40,925 nucleotides of DNA from the NCBI RefSeq assembly GCF_009746625.1, contig NZ_VWXL01000011.1:1-40925 (forward strand), written 5' to 3'. This DNA is from Caproicibacter fermentans (lineage in GTDB: Bacteria > Bacillota > Clostridia > Oscillospirales > Acutalibacteraceae). The translations under genes and the position numbers were made by a program. Below, piece by piece: positions 1-7,730 of this stretch (within the stretch, counting starts at the first letter, position 1; each line of letters opens with the position of its first letter). The notes beneath the pieces are model-generated. The model had not been told where the DNA came from. It did not search any database and saw only the letters and a list, made by a program, of their open reading frames with translations.

Positions 1-256
1 GCGGTAACGCCGCATACATGGCGAAGGGCGGCAGCTTGTTATCTTAACAATAGAGAAAGGAAGGTGTGTGATACACCATGAGAAATCCAATCAATATGTT
101 AAGCAGTTTACAGAACCACAGCAGTGAGGAAAACTGAATTAACAAGTGGAGAGCCGTGTGCATCGAGAGGTGCAAGCACGGTTCGGGGGCGAGTGTTCGG
201 AAACCTGCCATAGGAATATGGTAAGGCGCTGGGCACTTAGCCCACACAGAAAGCAC
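1..256 (+). mobile_element. 3' end of a group II intron (domains V-VI)
   Basis: Bases 151-184 form a textbook 34-nt domain V: 5' arm beginning GAGCCG with the catalytic AGC triad, a GAGA tetraloop and a 3' arm ending ACGGTTC. Small hairpins follow at 208-221 and 230-244, in the domain VI/3' splice region. The exact 3' splice site cannot be fixed from sequence alone; it lies near 240-256. The rest of the intron, including most of the reverse transcriptase/maturase gene, is left of the window. Such introns are common in clostridial conjugative elements. Confidence 0.8.
3..47 (+). CDS. Possible C-terminal tail of the intron-encoded protein
   Basis: A reading frame entering from the left edge ends at TAA 45-47 and gives GNAAYMAKGGSLLS. 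Its position just upstream of domain V fits the end of a group II intron reverse transcriptase/maturase, whose stop usually falls in domain IV. The residues are too few to prove the family. Another frame also stays open for about 80 bases, so this is tentative. Confidence 0.3.
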   Translation, partial: GNAAYMAKGGSLLS

Positions 257-349
257 GGACAATTCGAGTGGGCGGCGCCCGCAATTTTGTTTGCCTGTCT
301 GGTGTTCACGCTGACGGCGCCGCTGTACATTTGGACAATCCTCGCATAA
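257..349 (+). CDS. 3' exon: C-terminus of a membrane protein (partial)
   Basis: After the intron one frame gives a hydrophobic C-terminus (EWAAPAILFACLVFTLTAP, then YIWTILA) and a TAA stop. This looks like a final transmembrane helix, so the intron probably sits near the end of a gene for a small membrane protein, perhaps from the conjugation module of an integrative element. The 5' exon lies outside the window, so the family cannot be named. The exon start is approximate because the splice site is not fixed. Confidence 0.4.
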   Translation, partial: GQFEWAAPAILFACLVFTLTAPLYIWTILA

Positions 350-491
350 AGACGGTGAAACCAGAGAGCAGGATCATCTGCGTAACGGATGGCCTGTTCT
401 CGCCTTGTAAATGCGGGAAAATATTTTACTTAGGTATCGACTTTTGCTGTAGATTGTTTTATTGTGTTCTAAAAGGATGGTGATTTTATAA

Positions 492-779
492 ATGAGCAAG
501 GAAGATATTATTGAAATGGTCGTTCGTGAGCTCACTGAAAAAGCTTTGGAAGACCGACGTGAAAATCTTTCAGAGGAAGAGCAGCAACCTTATGCTGAGG
601 TTGGTAAACTTAGTGAACGTGCGCGGGATATTACCGCCAAGTTGCCGAAGGACGAACAGCAGACTCTGGAGGATTATTTTGTTAAAACCAATTTGATAGC
701 GGATAAAGAATGTGCGTTTCTTTATGTACAGGGTGCGAAGGACTGTGTAGAACTGCTTAAAAAACTCGGCGCATTATAA
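492..779 (+). CDS. Small DUF6809-like protein
   Basis: A 95-residue, acidic, helical protein with no signal peptide or membrane segment. The second half (LPKDEQQTLEDYFVKTN, then an acidic-aromatic stretch and a helix ending LLKKLGAL) resembles the DUF6809 family of about 90-residue Firmicute proteins, often found in mobile elements. An AAAGGATG-type ribosome-binding site precedes the ATG. It is a single-gene unit closed by a hairpin at 796-822. Function is unknown; the family assignment rests on pattern resemblance only. Confidence 0.6.
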   Translation: MSKEDIIEMVVRELTEKALEDRRENLSEEEQQPYAEVGKLSERARDITAKLPKDEQQTLEDYFVKTNLIADKECAFLYVQGAKDCVELLKKLGAL

Positions 780-795
780 AACCAACACCGGACAG

Positions 796-822
796 AAGCT
801 CTTACCTAAGGTAGGGGCTTTT
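796..822 (+). terminator. Rho-independent terminator
   Basis: An 11-bp stem (AAGCTCTTACC / GGTAGGGGCTT, with G-U pairs) with a TAA loop, followed by TTTT. It ends the small gene at 492-779 and separates it from the two-component operon. Confidence 0.7.
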
Positions 823-887
823 GTATTAACCATTGCTGATAAATGGGGCATTTCAGAACGTAGAAAACAAAAGTCAGAAACCCTAAT

Positions 888-953
888 CTTATGAAAATCT
901 TAGGAATTTCTCATGCAGGAAATCATAAATAAGAAAGCTGCCTTTGATATAAT
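888..953 (+). promoter_or_regulatory. Tandem VanR-type operators and -10 box of the regulator operon
   Basis: Consecutive 11-bp units start at 888 (CTTATGAAAAT), 899 (CTTAGGAATTT) and 910 (CTCATGCAGGA). A perfect TATAAT lies at 948-953 with no good -35 box, as expected of an activator-dependent promoter. OmpR-family regulators bind head-to-tail repeats of about 11 bp. The same core unit recurs before the ABC genes (3357), also 39 nt from a -10 box, so the regulator at 994 probably activates its own operon. Confidence 0.7.
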
Positions 954-993
954 AATAAAATACCTTAGATATGCCCGAAAGGAGGAGACAGTC

Positions 994-1689
994 ATGAATG
1001 ATAAAATTCTTGTCGTAGATGACGAACATGATATTGCGGACTTGATAGAAGTCTATTTACAAAATGAAAACTATGCCGTATTTAAGTATTATTCAGCTAA
1101 GGAAGCTCTTGCCTGCTTAGAAAGCACGGAGCTTGACCTTGCTATTCTGGATATTATGATGCCAGAAGTAAACGGATTTGACCTTTGTCGAAAAATCCGT
1201 GAACAATACACTTTTCCGGTTATTATGCTGACCGCGAAAGATGAGGAAACCGACAAAATTACAGGTTTAACTTTAGGTGCTGATGATTACGTTACAAAAC
1301 CGTTCCGCCCTCTCGAATTGATTGCCAGAGTAAAGGCTCAGCTGCGCCGGTACAAAAGGTACAACCCTGTCAAAGAAGATTTAGATACAAGCCCGGTTCT
1401 GTGTTATGCCGGTTTGGAGATAAACACGAAAACATACGAATGTCTGCTCAATGGAAATCCTGTTTCGCTTACACCAACGGAATTTTCCATACTCTGTATT
1501 TTGCTTCAGAACAAGGGAACGGTTGTAAGTTCCGAGAAGCTGTTCCATGAAATATGGAAGGATGAGTATTACAGTAAAAGCAATAATACCATCACTGTTC
1601 ATATCCGGCATTTGCGTGAAAAGATGGGTGACACTGCAGAGGAACCCAAATATATCAAAACAATATGGGGCGTGGGTTATAAAATTTAA
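994..1689 (+). CDS. VanR-like OmpR-family response regulator
   Basis: A 231-residue DNA-binding response regulator. The receiver domain (about 1-118) has the acidic pocket D9/D10, phospho-acceptor D53 in LAILDIMMP and the conserved lysine in DDYVTKPFRPLE. The C-terminal winged helix (about 135-231) contains LTPTEFSILCILLQNKG, TITVHIRHLREKMGD and the WGVGYKI ending. Many stretches match the VanR regulators of glycopeptide-resistance clusters. The ATG at 994 has an AAGGAGG site; an in-frame upstream start at 913 has none. It forms an operon with the VanZ-like gene and the VanS-like kinase. No D-Ala-D-Lac ligase genes are present, so the controlled output here is probably the ABC transporter. 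Confidence 0.93.
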   Translation: MNDKILVVDDEHDIADLIEVYLQNENYAVFKYYSAKEALACLESTELDLAILDIMMPEVNGFDLCRKIREQYTFPVIMLTAKDEETDKITGLTLGADDYVTKPFRPLELIARVKAQLRRYKRYNPVKEDLDTSPVLCYAGLEINTKTYECLLNGNPVSLTPTEFSILCILLQNKGTVVSSEKLFHEIWKDEYYSKSNNTITVHIRHLREKMGDTAEEPKYIKTIWGVGYKI

Positions 1690-1724
1690 CTGCCACACGA
1701 CATGAGGAAAGGAAAAACCATGCT

Positions 1725-2240
1725 ATGGAGAAAAAAAGAAAACGCTTAAAAGCCATTGTTTCCGTGTTATTCGTACTTTATTTAGTGATATTGGTATGGG
1801 TCATACTGTTTAAGCTGCAATTTACATTGAGTGATATAGACCATATAAGAAGTGTCAATCTGATACCCTTTCATTATTCTACATCCGTCGGAGAACAGTT
1901 TCATATTAGGGAAGTCAGGGATAATGTTTTAATTTTTATTCCTTTTGGAATTTTACTATCTATGCTGACTCCAAGAATGAAGCTGCGAAATAAAACCCTT
2001 ATCATTTTGGGAACAAGCCTTGTTCTTGAAACGATGCAATATGTTCTTACCATTGGAAGTACAGATATTACGGACTTGATAACCAACGTATCCGGCGGAA
2101 TAATCGGTATTATTCTATACACACTCTTGCTGAAAGTGGTAAAAGATAAGCAGAAAACAGATACGGTAATTTCAGTTGTTGCAGGAATCGTTGTGGTTCT
2201 ATTCTTAGGGCTTATGGCTGTCCTGTTGCTATCCAATTAA
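1725..2240 (+). CDS. VanZ family membrane protein
   Basis: A 171-residue protein with about four to five hydrophobic segments: one at 9-30, one around the family signature RDNVLIFIPFGILLSML, others near 91-105 and 115-140, and a final helix at 148-170. The SVNLIPFHYS motif followed by the DN...FIPFG segment is typical of VanZ. VanZ proteins give low-level teicoplanin or lipoglycopeptide resistance by an unclear mechanism; many homologs have no proven role. It lies between regulator and kinase genes, an unusual position that ties it to the signalling operon. The Shine-Dalgarno-like AGGAAAGG is about 12 nt from this ATG, so initiation may be weak. Confidence 0.88.
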   Translation: MEKKRKRLKAIVSVLFVLYLVILVWVILFKLQFTLSDIDHIRSVNLIPFHYSTSVGEQFHIREVRDNVLIFIPFGILLSMLTPRMKLRNKTLIILGTSLVLETMQYVLTIGSTDITDLITNVSGGIIGIILYTLLLKVVKDKQKTDTVISVVAGIVVVLFLGLMAVLLLSN

Positions 2241-2269
2241 AAAATGTATTAAGAATGGAGGTAATATCA

Positions 2270-3328
2270 ATGATGAATAATGGTATAGAAAAGAAATTGC
2301 GTGTGAAGCTCTACATTACCTTGATCCTCTATACTTTGGTTGGCTATATCCTGGCGATACTATTCGATTATGGATTTAGTCAATTTTCAAACACATTTTT
2401 TCCGTGGCTACATCTTAGGATTGAAGTCATCTATTTTCTATATTTGGTTGTCGGCTTTTGCTGTATTTTCTATCATTACTGGAAAAAGCCATGGGGATAT
2501 TTGCAGGAAGTTGTAAATGCCACTAAAACCGTATATCAACCAAATGACAGCACCATTGAATTATCCGAACCGCTCAAAGACATGGAAAAGCAGATGAACC
2601 AAATTAAAATGGCTGTTCTACTCAGCCAGCAAGCCGTAAAAGAGGCTGAAAACAAAAAGAATGAATTGGTCATGTATCTCGCTCATGATATTCGCACACC
2701 GCTAACCTCCGTAATCGGATATTTGAGCTTACTTGACGAAGCACCGGACATGCCGGTAGAACAGAAAGCAAAATATGTTGGGATTGCTTTAAAGAAATCC
2801 ATGCGACTGGAAAAGCTCATCAACGAATTTTTTGAAATCACACGGTACAATACGCAGCAAATTAAGCTGAAGAAAGAAAATGTTGATTTATACTATATGC
2901 TTGTGCAACTCATTGATGAATTTTATCCTGTCTTATCCGCTAAGGGAATTTCCGCTTTACTTAATGCTGATGAAACTCTCACGGTTTATGCGGATTCCGG
3001 AAAATTGGCCCGGGTGTTTAACAACATTCTCAAAAATGCCGCTGCATACAGCTACCCTGATACGGAGATTCTGATTTCTGCCCAAAAGGAACAGGACAAA
3101 GTTATAATTAAATTTGAAAACCATGGGAACACGATACCGCCCGATCAGTTATCTGCTATCTTTAAAAAATTTAACCGTTTGGATGATGCCCGTAAATCAG
3201 ACACTGGCGGTGCAGGGCTTGGGTTGTCTATCGCAGACGAGATTGTTCGTTTGCACGGCGGAGAAATTTCCGTTCAAAGTGAAAATGATACGATTACATT
3301 TACCGTATCCCTTCCGGCTTTGTCTTAG
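2270..3328 (+). CDS. VanS-like sensor histidine kinase
   Basis: A 352-residue membrane kinase. Two transmembrane helices (about 14-32 and 51-69) flank a very short outer segment, so the sensor is of the minimal intramembrane type. Then come a HAMP-like/coiled region, a HisKA domain with phospho-acceptor H139 in LAHDIRTPLTSVIGYL, and a HATPase_c domain with an N box (NNILKNAAAYS) and G boxes (GGAGLGLSIADEIV). The ATG at 2270 is 8 nt from GGAGG; an in-frame ATG at 2255 lies upstream of that site. The partner is the regulator at 994. The short loop suggests sensing at the membrane, for instance of a cell-envelope antibiotic or a partner transporter. Confidence 0.92.
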   Translation: MMNNGIEKKLRVKLYITLILYTLVGYILAILFDYGFSQFSNTFFPWLHLRIEVIYFLYLVVGFCCIFYHYWKKPWGYLQEVVNATKTVYQPNDSTIELSEPLKDMEKQMNQIKMAVLLSQQAVKEAENKKNELVMYLAHDIRTPLTSVIGYLSLLDEAPDMPVEQKAKYVGIALKKSMRLEKLINEFFEITRYNTQQIKLKKENVDLYYMLVQLIDEFYPVLSAKGISALLNADETLTVYADSGKLARVFNNILKNAAAYSYPDTEILISAQKEQDKVIIKFENHGNTIPPDQLSAIFKKFNRLDDARKSDTGGAGLGLSIADEIVRLHGGEISVQSENDTITFTVSLPALS

Positions 3329-3411
3329 GAAAACATCAATCGGATATTAGGATTTTCTTAGGAATTTATCCTGTTCATCTTAAAGTTTGAAACGTCCTTG
3401 TTCAGTACAAT
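3324..3411 (+). promoter_or_regulatory. VanR-type operator array and promoter of the ABC transporter operon
   Basis: Units resembling CTTAGGAATTT occur in 11-bp phase at 3324 (overlapping the kinase stop codon), 3346, 3357 and 3379, with degenerate units between. TACAAT at 3406-3411 is the likely -10. The distance from the end of the core unit at 3357 to this -10 equals that at 899 to TATAAT (39 nt in both). This links the transporter to the two-component system. The -10 assignment is inferred from this spacing. Confidence 0.65.
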
Positions 3412-3431
3412 AAAACTGAACAAGGACGTTT
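3390..3431. repeat. Perfect 17-bp inverted repeat upstream of the ABC gene
   Basis: Arms at 3390-3406 and 3415-3431 are perfectly complementary with an 8-nt loop. There is no poly-T tract, so it is a poor terminator. It overlaps the predicted -10 box and start point of the ABC promoter. It could be an operator for a second regulator, or a hairpin acting only on read-through RNA from the kinase gene. Confidence 0.75.
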
Positions 3432-3463
3432 GTCATTGTATTATAGAAAAAAGGAGAATTGAC

Positions 3464-4351
3464 ATGAAACTGACAACTACAAACCTTAGAAAACAGTTTA
3501 AGGATAAAACCGCAGTTGATGATGTCTGTTTAAACCTTACGCCGGGCGTATGGGGGCTGCTTGGAGCCAACGGAGCTGGTAAAACTACGCTAATGCGGAT
3601 GATTGCAGATATTCTGAATCCAACCAGCGGGAAAATCCTTTATGACGGTAAGGACATTCATGCAATGGGAGAAGCATACAGAAATCTATTCGGCTTCTTA
3701 CCACAGGACTTTGGCTTCTTTCAGGATTTTACTGTAAAGGATTATTTGGAATATGTGGCCGCGCTAAAGGACGTTCCTGCAAGAGAAACAAGAAAAAAGA
3801 TTGACAGCCTGCTGCATACACTCACCCTAACCGATGTAAAAAACAAAAAAATCATCAAGTTATCCGGCGGGATGAAACGTCGGGTAGGAATTGCACAGGC
3901 AATGCTGAATGACCCTAAAATTCTGATTATGGATGAACCGACAGCCGGTCTTGATCCCGGGGAGCGGGTTCGTTTCCGCAACTTTATTTCGGAATTTTCC
4001 CATGATCGCATTGTTCTCATTTCAACCCATATCGTATCCGACATTGAGTATATTGCTACCCAAAATGCGATTATGAAAGCCGGAAAAATTCTTGATGTAG
4101 GGACAACAGACGAATTGGTAAAGCAAGTTACAGGTAAAGTTTGGACTTGTGTTGTATCTACCGAAAAGATGCCTATGTATGAAATGCAGTTTCGCATTAT
4201 TAACCAGCGCAGTGAGGGCAACAATCAGGTATCTATCCGATATCTGGCAGATGAAGCGAAAACCAGTGATTCTGTAATGGCGCCGCCCCGTCTGGAAGAT
4301 TTATATTTATGGTTGTTCCCGCAAGAGGAAATTCGTGAGGAGGGAAAATAA
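3464..4351 (+). CDS. ABC transporter ATP-binding protein
   Basis: A 295-residue nucleotide-binding subunit of an ABC-2 type exporter. Walker A is GANGAGKTT, the signature is LSGGMKRR, Walker B is ILIMDEPT with the D-loop AGLDP, and the H-loop is STHIVSD. A C-terminal extension of about 80 residues after the H-loop is usual for antibiotic or peptide exporters. The ATG at 3464 has AAAGGAG upstream; the frame continues upstream into the inverted repeat but without a start signal. It is followed after 3 nt by its permease gene. The operator array makes control by the VanRS-like pair likely. Substrate unknown; a peptide antibiotic or self-resistance role is inferred. Confidence 0.93.
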   Translation: MKLTTTNLRKQFKDKTAVDDVCLNLTPGVWGLLGANGAGKTTLMRMIADILNPTSGKILYDGKDIHAMGEAYRNLFGFLPQDFGFFQDFTVKDYLEYVAALKDVPARETRKKIDSLLHTLTLTDVKNKKIIKLSGGMKRRVGIAQAMLNDPKILIMDEPTAGLDPGERVRFRNFISEFSHDRIVLISTHIVSDIEYIATQNAIMKAGKILDVGTTDELVKQVTGKVWTCVVSTEKMPMYEMQFRIINQRSEGNNQVSIRYLADEAKTSDSVMAPPRLEDLYLWLFPQEEIREEGK

Positions 4352-4354
4352 TTG

Positions 4355-5599
4355 ATGCGTATTTATCGCCTTGAATTAAAACGCGTGCTTAAATCACGCC
4401 GTTCTATCATTTTATTGCTCATTGCGCTGTTCATGTCTGCGGTAATGGCTTGGCTTCCCGTCACATTCGAGGATATTAACCAATATGGCGAAAATGGTAA
4501 CAAAGTAGCGGAGCTAAATGGTCTGGAAGCGATTACTTATAAAAAATCGCTTCGCTCTGTCAATAACGGAGAAGTTACCCCGGAAAAACTCAAAGAGGCT
4601 TTGAACATCTATCAAAGTGCCGTTTCAAAATATGGAGAGGACAGCATTTATAGAGGAGACTTCCCGGCAGACCTTTATACGGAAAAGGTATTTCCGGTCG
4701 AATCGCTTTTGGGAAGACTGCCGGAAGCATTTTCTGATTCGAAAACCGGTCAGGCAACAAGTTTAATGGATATATCACCGGATAAATTAGACAGCTTTTA
4801 TGAACAAACAGTGCAGCACCTGAAAGATATCATGAAAATGGAGCAAAAAGAGTACCCAACTACACAGGAACAAGCCCTGCAAAAATATACAGAAGTAAAA
4901 ACACCCTTTCAGCTTTATGCCGGATATTCGAGGGATGCTTTTGATTACATTGTACTTTTTATTTTTCTCCTTGTTATCCTTTGCACAGCGGCTGCCACAC
5001 CTACGTTTTCCAATGAATATCAAACAGGTTCAGACAGCATTTTGCGCTGCACCAAGCATGGACGTTCCCGATTGGCAATGGTGAAGATATTTGCCGCATT
5101 GACTGTTTTTTCAATCGCTTTTGTCATTTGTATCTCACTGCACTTGTTGATTTCAAACCTTGCATTTGGACCGGAATGCATGAAAACATCGATGCAGATG
5201 CTGTTTTCCGTTATCAGCCTGCCCGCCATTAATTTAGGACAGCTTCAGATTGTCTTGGCTGCCGGAGGACTTATTTCTTTGCTGGCAACCATCAGTTTTA
5301 CATTATTTCTATCAGCCAAATGCAAGGATTCTATTTCCGTTATCCTGACTGCTATTGTAATGTGCTTGCTCCCGATATTCACCTATTCAGCCGGGGCTAA
5401 TTGGCTTACTTTTATCTTGCCGTCAGGCGGAATCGGTATGCAGAACAGCTTGCTTTACCAACTGACAGGCTTTAATTTTCTGCATATAGGTTTAATAAGT
5501 ATTTGGTCGCCTTATGTCACAATGGCCGCCGCAGTAATTGAAATTCCTGTATTCCTTTTCCTTGCAATACGAACTTATTGTAAACATCAAGTTGCTTGA
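4355..5599 (+). CDS. ABC-2 type permease
   Basis: A 414-residue membrane subunit. One N-terminal helix (about 17-36) is followed by a large outer domain of roughly 160 residues, then about five helices in the C-terminal half (starting near YIVLFIFLLVILCTAAATP and ending with the helix at VIEIPVFLFLAIRTY). This matches ABC-2 exporters with a big loop between helices 1 and 2. The ATG at 4355 is preceded by GAGGAGG; a TTG codon immediately upstream is in frame but badly spaced. It pairs with the ATPase at 3464 and ends the cargo operon. Confidence 0.88.
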   Translation: MRIYRLELKRVLKSRRSIILLLIALFMSAVMAWLPVTFEDINQYGENGNKVAELNGLEAITYKKSLRSVNNGEVTPEKLKEALNIYQSAVSKYGEDSIYRGDFPADLYTEKVFPVESLLGRLPEAFSDSKTGQATSLMDISPDKLDSFYEQTVQHLKDIMKMEQKEYPTTQEQALQKYTEVKTPFQLYAGYSRDAFDYIVLFIFLLVILCTAAATPTFSNEYQTGSDSILRCTKHGRSRLAMVKIFAALTVFSIAFVICISLHLLISNLAFGPECMKTSMQMLFSVISLPAINLGQLQIVLAAGGLISLLATISFTLFLSAKCKDSISVILTAIVMCLLPIFTYSAGANWLTFILPSGGIGMQNSLLYQLTGFNFLHIGLISIWSPYVTMAAAVIEIPVFLFLAIRTYCKHQVA

Positions 5600-5761
5600 A
5601 AGAAAAGGCAGTCTATTTGCGCAACCAAAATTATATATAAGACTTGCTATTTTGTTTTTGCTTTTCGCGGATTTGCCTATCAAAAAACAAAAGACGTACC
5701 CGCCCAATAAAAAAAACGCAAGTTCGGCGGGTTTACTTCTATGCCTTTATGACGATCGTAT

Positions 5762-5794
5762 CCCTCCGGACTTACGGGTTCGGAGGGCGTTTTT
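5762..5794 (+). terminator. Rho-independent terminator of the ABC operon
   Basis: CCCTCCG pairs with CGGAGGG around a short loop, followed by CGTTTTT. Confidence 0.75.
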
Positions 5795-6118
5795 ATGCGC
5801 ATTCAGTATGCAGTAAAGAATAATCAGCCGCTGCCGGGCAGCGGCTCGGCGTGATGAAGCAGACATCTATGCTTATTCCTCTTCAGTTGTTGAACTGTGT
5901 TTAAAAAGCGCGATTTTATCCGGGGATAAGTGCGGCTTTCAAGCAGAACTTTCAGTACGTCAAAACAGGATATATCAGTGTGTAAACGTTCATTCGGAAT
6001 TATTCCGGCTGGGCGTTTTTTTGTTGCTCGGAAACGGCAGGTCCGTTGGCTGCAGGTCTCCACCGCCTGTTCTTCATTTTCCTGATTCAAAAAAATCTTG
6101 AAATGGAGGACAAGCCTT
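5795..6118. other. Intergenic stretch, no supported gene
   Basis: Contains a GC-rich palindrome at about 5827-5847 (AGCCGCTGCC / GGCAGCGGCT) with no T-tract. A plus-strand frame is open from about 5817 to just before 6098, with plausible residues (ADIYAYSSSVVELCLKS) but no start codon or ribosome-binding site; it may be the remnant of an element gene. A minus-strand frame over 5824-6090 looks like chance. The join between the AT-rich cargo block and the mobilization module falls here. Confidence 0.4.
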
Positions 6119-6568
6119 ATGGCTAAATATAGAAATTGGATTGACTACCGGAAAAAGTACCCCGGCCTGAGCGATGAAATCGTAGAGGTGCTGAAAAAAA
6201 GCGACAATAAAATGACATATCAGCAGCATGATCTGAAGGTAGACCGCTGCAAAACGGATAAGGTTACGGAATCGGTAATCCGTATCCCCAGCCGGGAGGT
6301 TTCCTATGACATGCTTTTGGAAGCAAACAGACAGTTTCAAGCGGAATCCGAAAGTGTTGAGGATAAGGCTGTGAATGCCGTCATGATTGAAAGAATGATA
6401 GTTTGTATCAAAACGCTCTCTACGGAAGAACAGAATTTGATTCGTGAACTGTTTTTCCATGATAAGAGCGAGCGTCGGCTGGCGGCGGAGACAGGTACTC
6501 CACAGATGACTCTTCACTACCGGAAGGTCAAAATTCTGAAAAAGCTGCGTAAGCTTTTGGAAAAGTAA
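6119..6568 (+). CDS. Sigma-70 region 4-like protein of a mobile element
   Basis: A 149-residue protein. The last 55 residues form a sigma region 4-type helix-turn-helix (LSTEEQNLIRELFF, then ERRLAAETGTPQMTLHYRK and a basic end). The N-terminal 90 residues are specific to this element class. Such proteins are frequent in Tn916- and Tn4451-like elements and are thought to control transfer or excision genes. The ATG at 6119 is preceded by GGAGG at 6105-6109. It is followed by a strong terminator, so it is transcribed separately from the RepA/mob genes. Confidence 0.75.
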   Translation: MAKYRNWIDYRKKYPGLSDEIVEVLKKSDNKMTYQQHDLKVDRCKTDKVTESVIRIPSREVSYDMLLEANRQFQAESESVEDKAVNAVMIERMIVCIKTLSTEEQNLIRELFFHDKSERRLAAETGTPQMTLHYRKVKILKKLRKLLEK

Positions 6569-6581
6569 AAATAGTTCCGTG

Positions 6582-6625
6582 CAGTCCCTCACATTTTCCT
6601 CTTAAGAAGTGAGGGACTGTTTTTT
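6582..6625 (+). terminator. Strong rho-independent terminator
   Basis: A perfect 11-bp stem (CAGTCCCTCAC / GTGAGGGACTG) followed by a run of six T. It ends the sigma-like gene. Confidence 0.9.
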
Positions 6626-6633
6626 GAAAATTT

Positions 6634-6674
6634 AAGACCGCCATCGAAGCGTACGGCCGGTCGGCGGTCTTTTC
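6634..6674 (+). terminator. Second hairpin with T-tract
   Basis: AAGACCGCC at 6634-6642 pairs with GGCGGTCTT at 6663-6671, followed by TT. It is a second terminator or attenuator just before the RepA-like gene; a transcript starting upstream would have to pass both hairpins. Confidence 0.6.
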
Positions 6675-6713
6675 AGATAGAAGCAGCAATCAACAGCAGA
6701 AAAAGAAAGGAAG

Positions 6714-7730
6714 GTGGGCTATGAATACACACCCCTTACCACCATAGACGGACAAACCCTCCTGAACACGCAGCTTGAAACGCCGCGCTTCGTGGTGTCC
6801 TCTCTCATCCCGATGGGGCTGCACATCCTCGGCGGCGCGCCCAAGGCCGGCAAGTCATGGCTTATGCTGTGGCTTTGCCTGTGTGTTTCCAAGGGAGAAA
6901 ACCTCTGGAACTATCAGTGCCGGAAGGGCACGGCTTTGTATCTGTGCCTTGAGGACAGCTATGAGCGCATCCAGTCGCGGCTGCTTGATATCACGGAGGA
7001 CGCGCCGGACAATCTGTTCTTCTCCATCATGGCGTGCAGCTTGGAGGACGGACTGACGGAACAGATTGAATATTTTCTCCGCGAACACCCCGACACAAAC
7101 CTCATCGTCATTGATACTTTACAGAACATTCGCGGCGAGAGCAACAACTCCAATCCGTACGACAACGATTACCGAGAGCTGACCGTCCTCCGCGACATCG
7201 CCTACAAACATAAGATCGCCATCCTGTGTGTGCACCATCTGCGCAAGATGAAGGACGTTGATCCCATGAACATGCTCTCCGGCACCACCGGTCTCTCCGG
7301 TGTGGTGGACACGGTGTTCATCCTTGACCGGGAGCAGCGCACCGACAGCCGCGCTACGCTGTTCTGCACCGGGCGTGATATCGAGTCGCAGAAACTTGTG
7401 CTGGAACTGGACTCCGCGACGCATATCTGGAAACTGGTTTCGGACAGCGCCGCAGAGGAAGTAAAACTTATCGATCCGGTCATTCAGACCGTGGCAGACT
7501 TCATGCTTTTTTCTTCTGTCGATTTCACAGGCACAGCCACACAGCTTGCTGAAGCGATAGAAAAAGCGACAGGAGCCGTTCTCTATCCGGCAGTGCTGAG
7601 CAAGAAGCTAATGAAGCACCACGGACAGCTATCGGAGCTTGGCTGGCGGTGTTCCTTTAAGCGGAGCCGCAACGAGAAATTCATTGAAATCACGCGGGTT
7701 GCGGTCGGCAAGTACGGCAGCGGGGGGTAA
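6714..7730 (+). CDS. RepA-like AAA ATPase (replicative helicase-type) of a mobilizable element
   Basis: A 338-residue RecA-fold (AAA_25/RepA-like) ATPase. Walker A is GGAPKAGKSW at about residue 41, Walker B is TNLIVIDTLQNI, and the HHLRK motif follows; a winged-helix-like domain occupies the last 90 residues. Related genes in clostridial elements serve element replication or act with the mob genes. The start is problematic: GTG 6714 keeps the frame but is almost on top of the AAGGAAGG site, while the well-spaced ATG at 6721 is one base out of frame and meets a stop after eight codons. A small indel near the start is likely. Genes for MobC and relaxase follow after a 379-bp gap. Confidence 0.8.
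   Translation: MGYEYTPLTTIDGQTLLNTQLETPRFVVSSLIPMGLHILGGAPKAGKSWLMLWLCLCVSKGENLWNYQCRKGTALYLCLEDSYERIQSRLLDITEDAPDNLFFSIMACSLEDGLTEQIEYFLREHPDTNLIVIDTLQNIRGESNNSNPYDNDYRELTVLRDIAYKHKIAILCVHHLRKMKDVDPMNMLSGTTGLSGVVDTVFILDREQRTDSRATLFCTGRDIESQKLVLELDSATHIWKLVSDSAAEEVKLIDPVIQTVADFMLFSSVDFTGTATQLAEAIEKATGAVLYPAVLSKKLMKHHGQLSELGWRCSFKRSRNEKFIEITRVAVGKYGSGG

Noticed and set aside
5538-5816. Plus-strand frame of 92 codons overlapping the permease end
   Set aside because: It overlaps the permease gene, runs through its terminator and has no ribosome-binding site.
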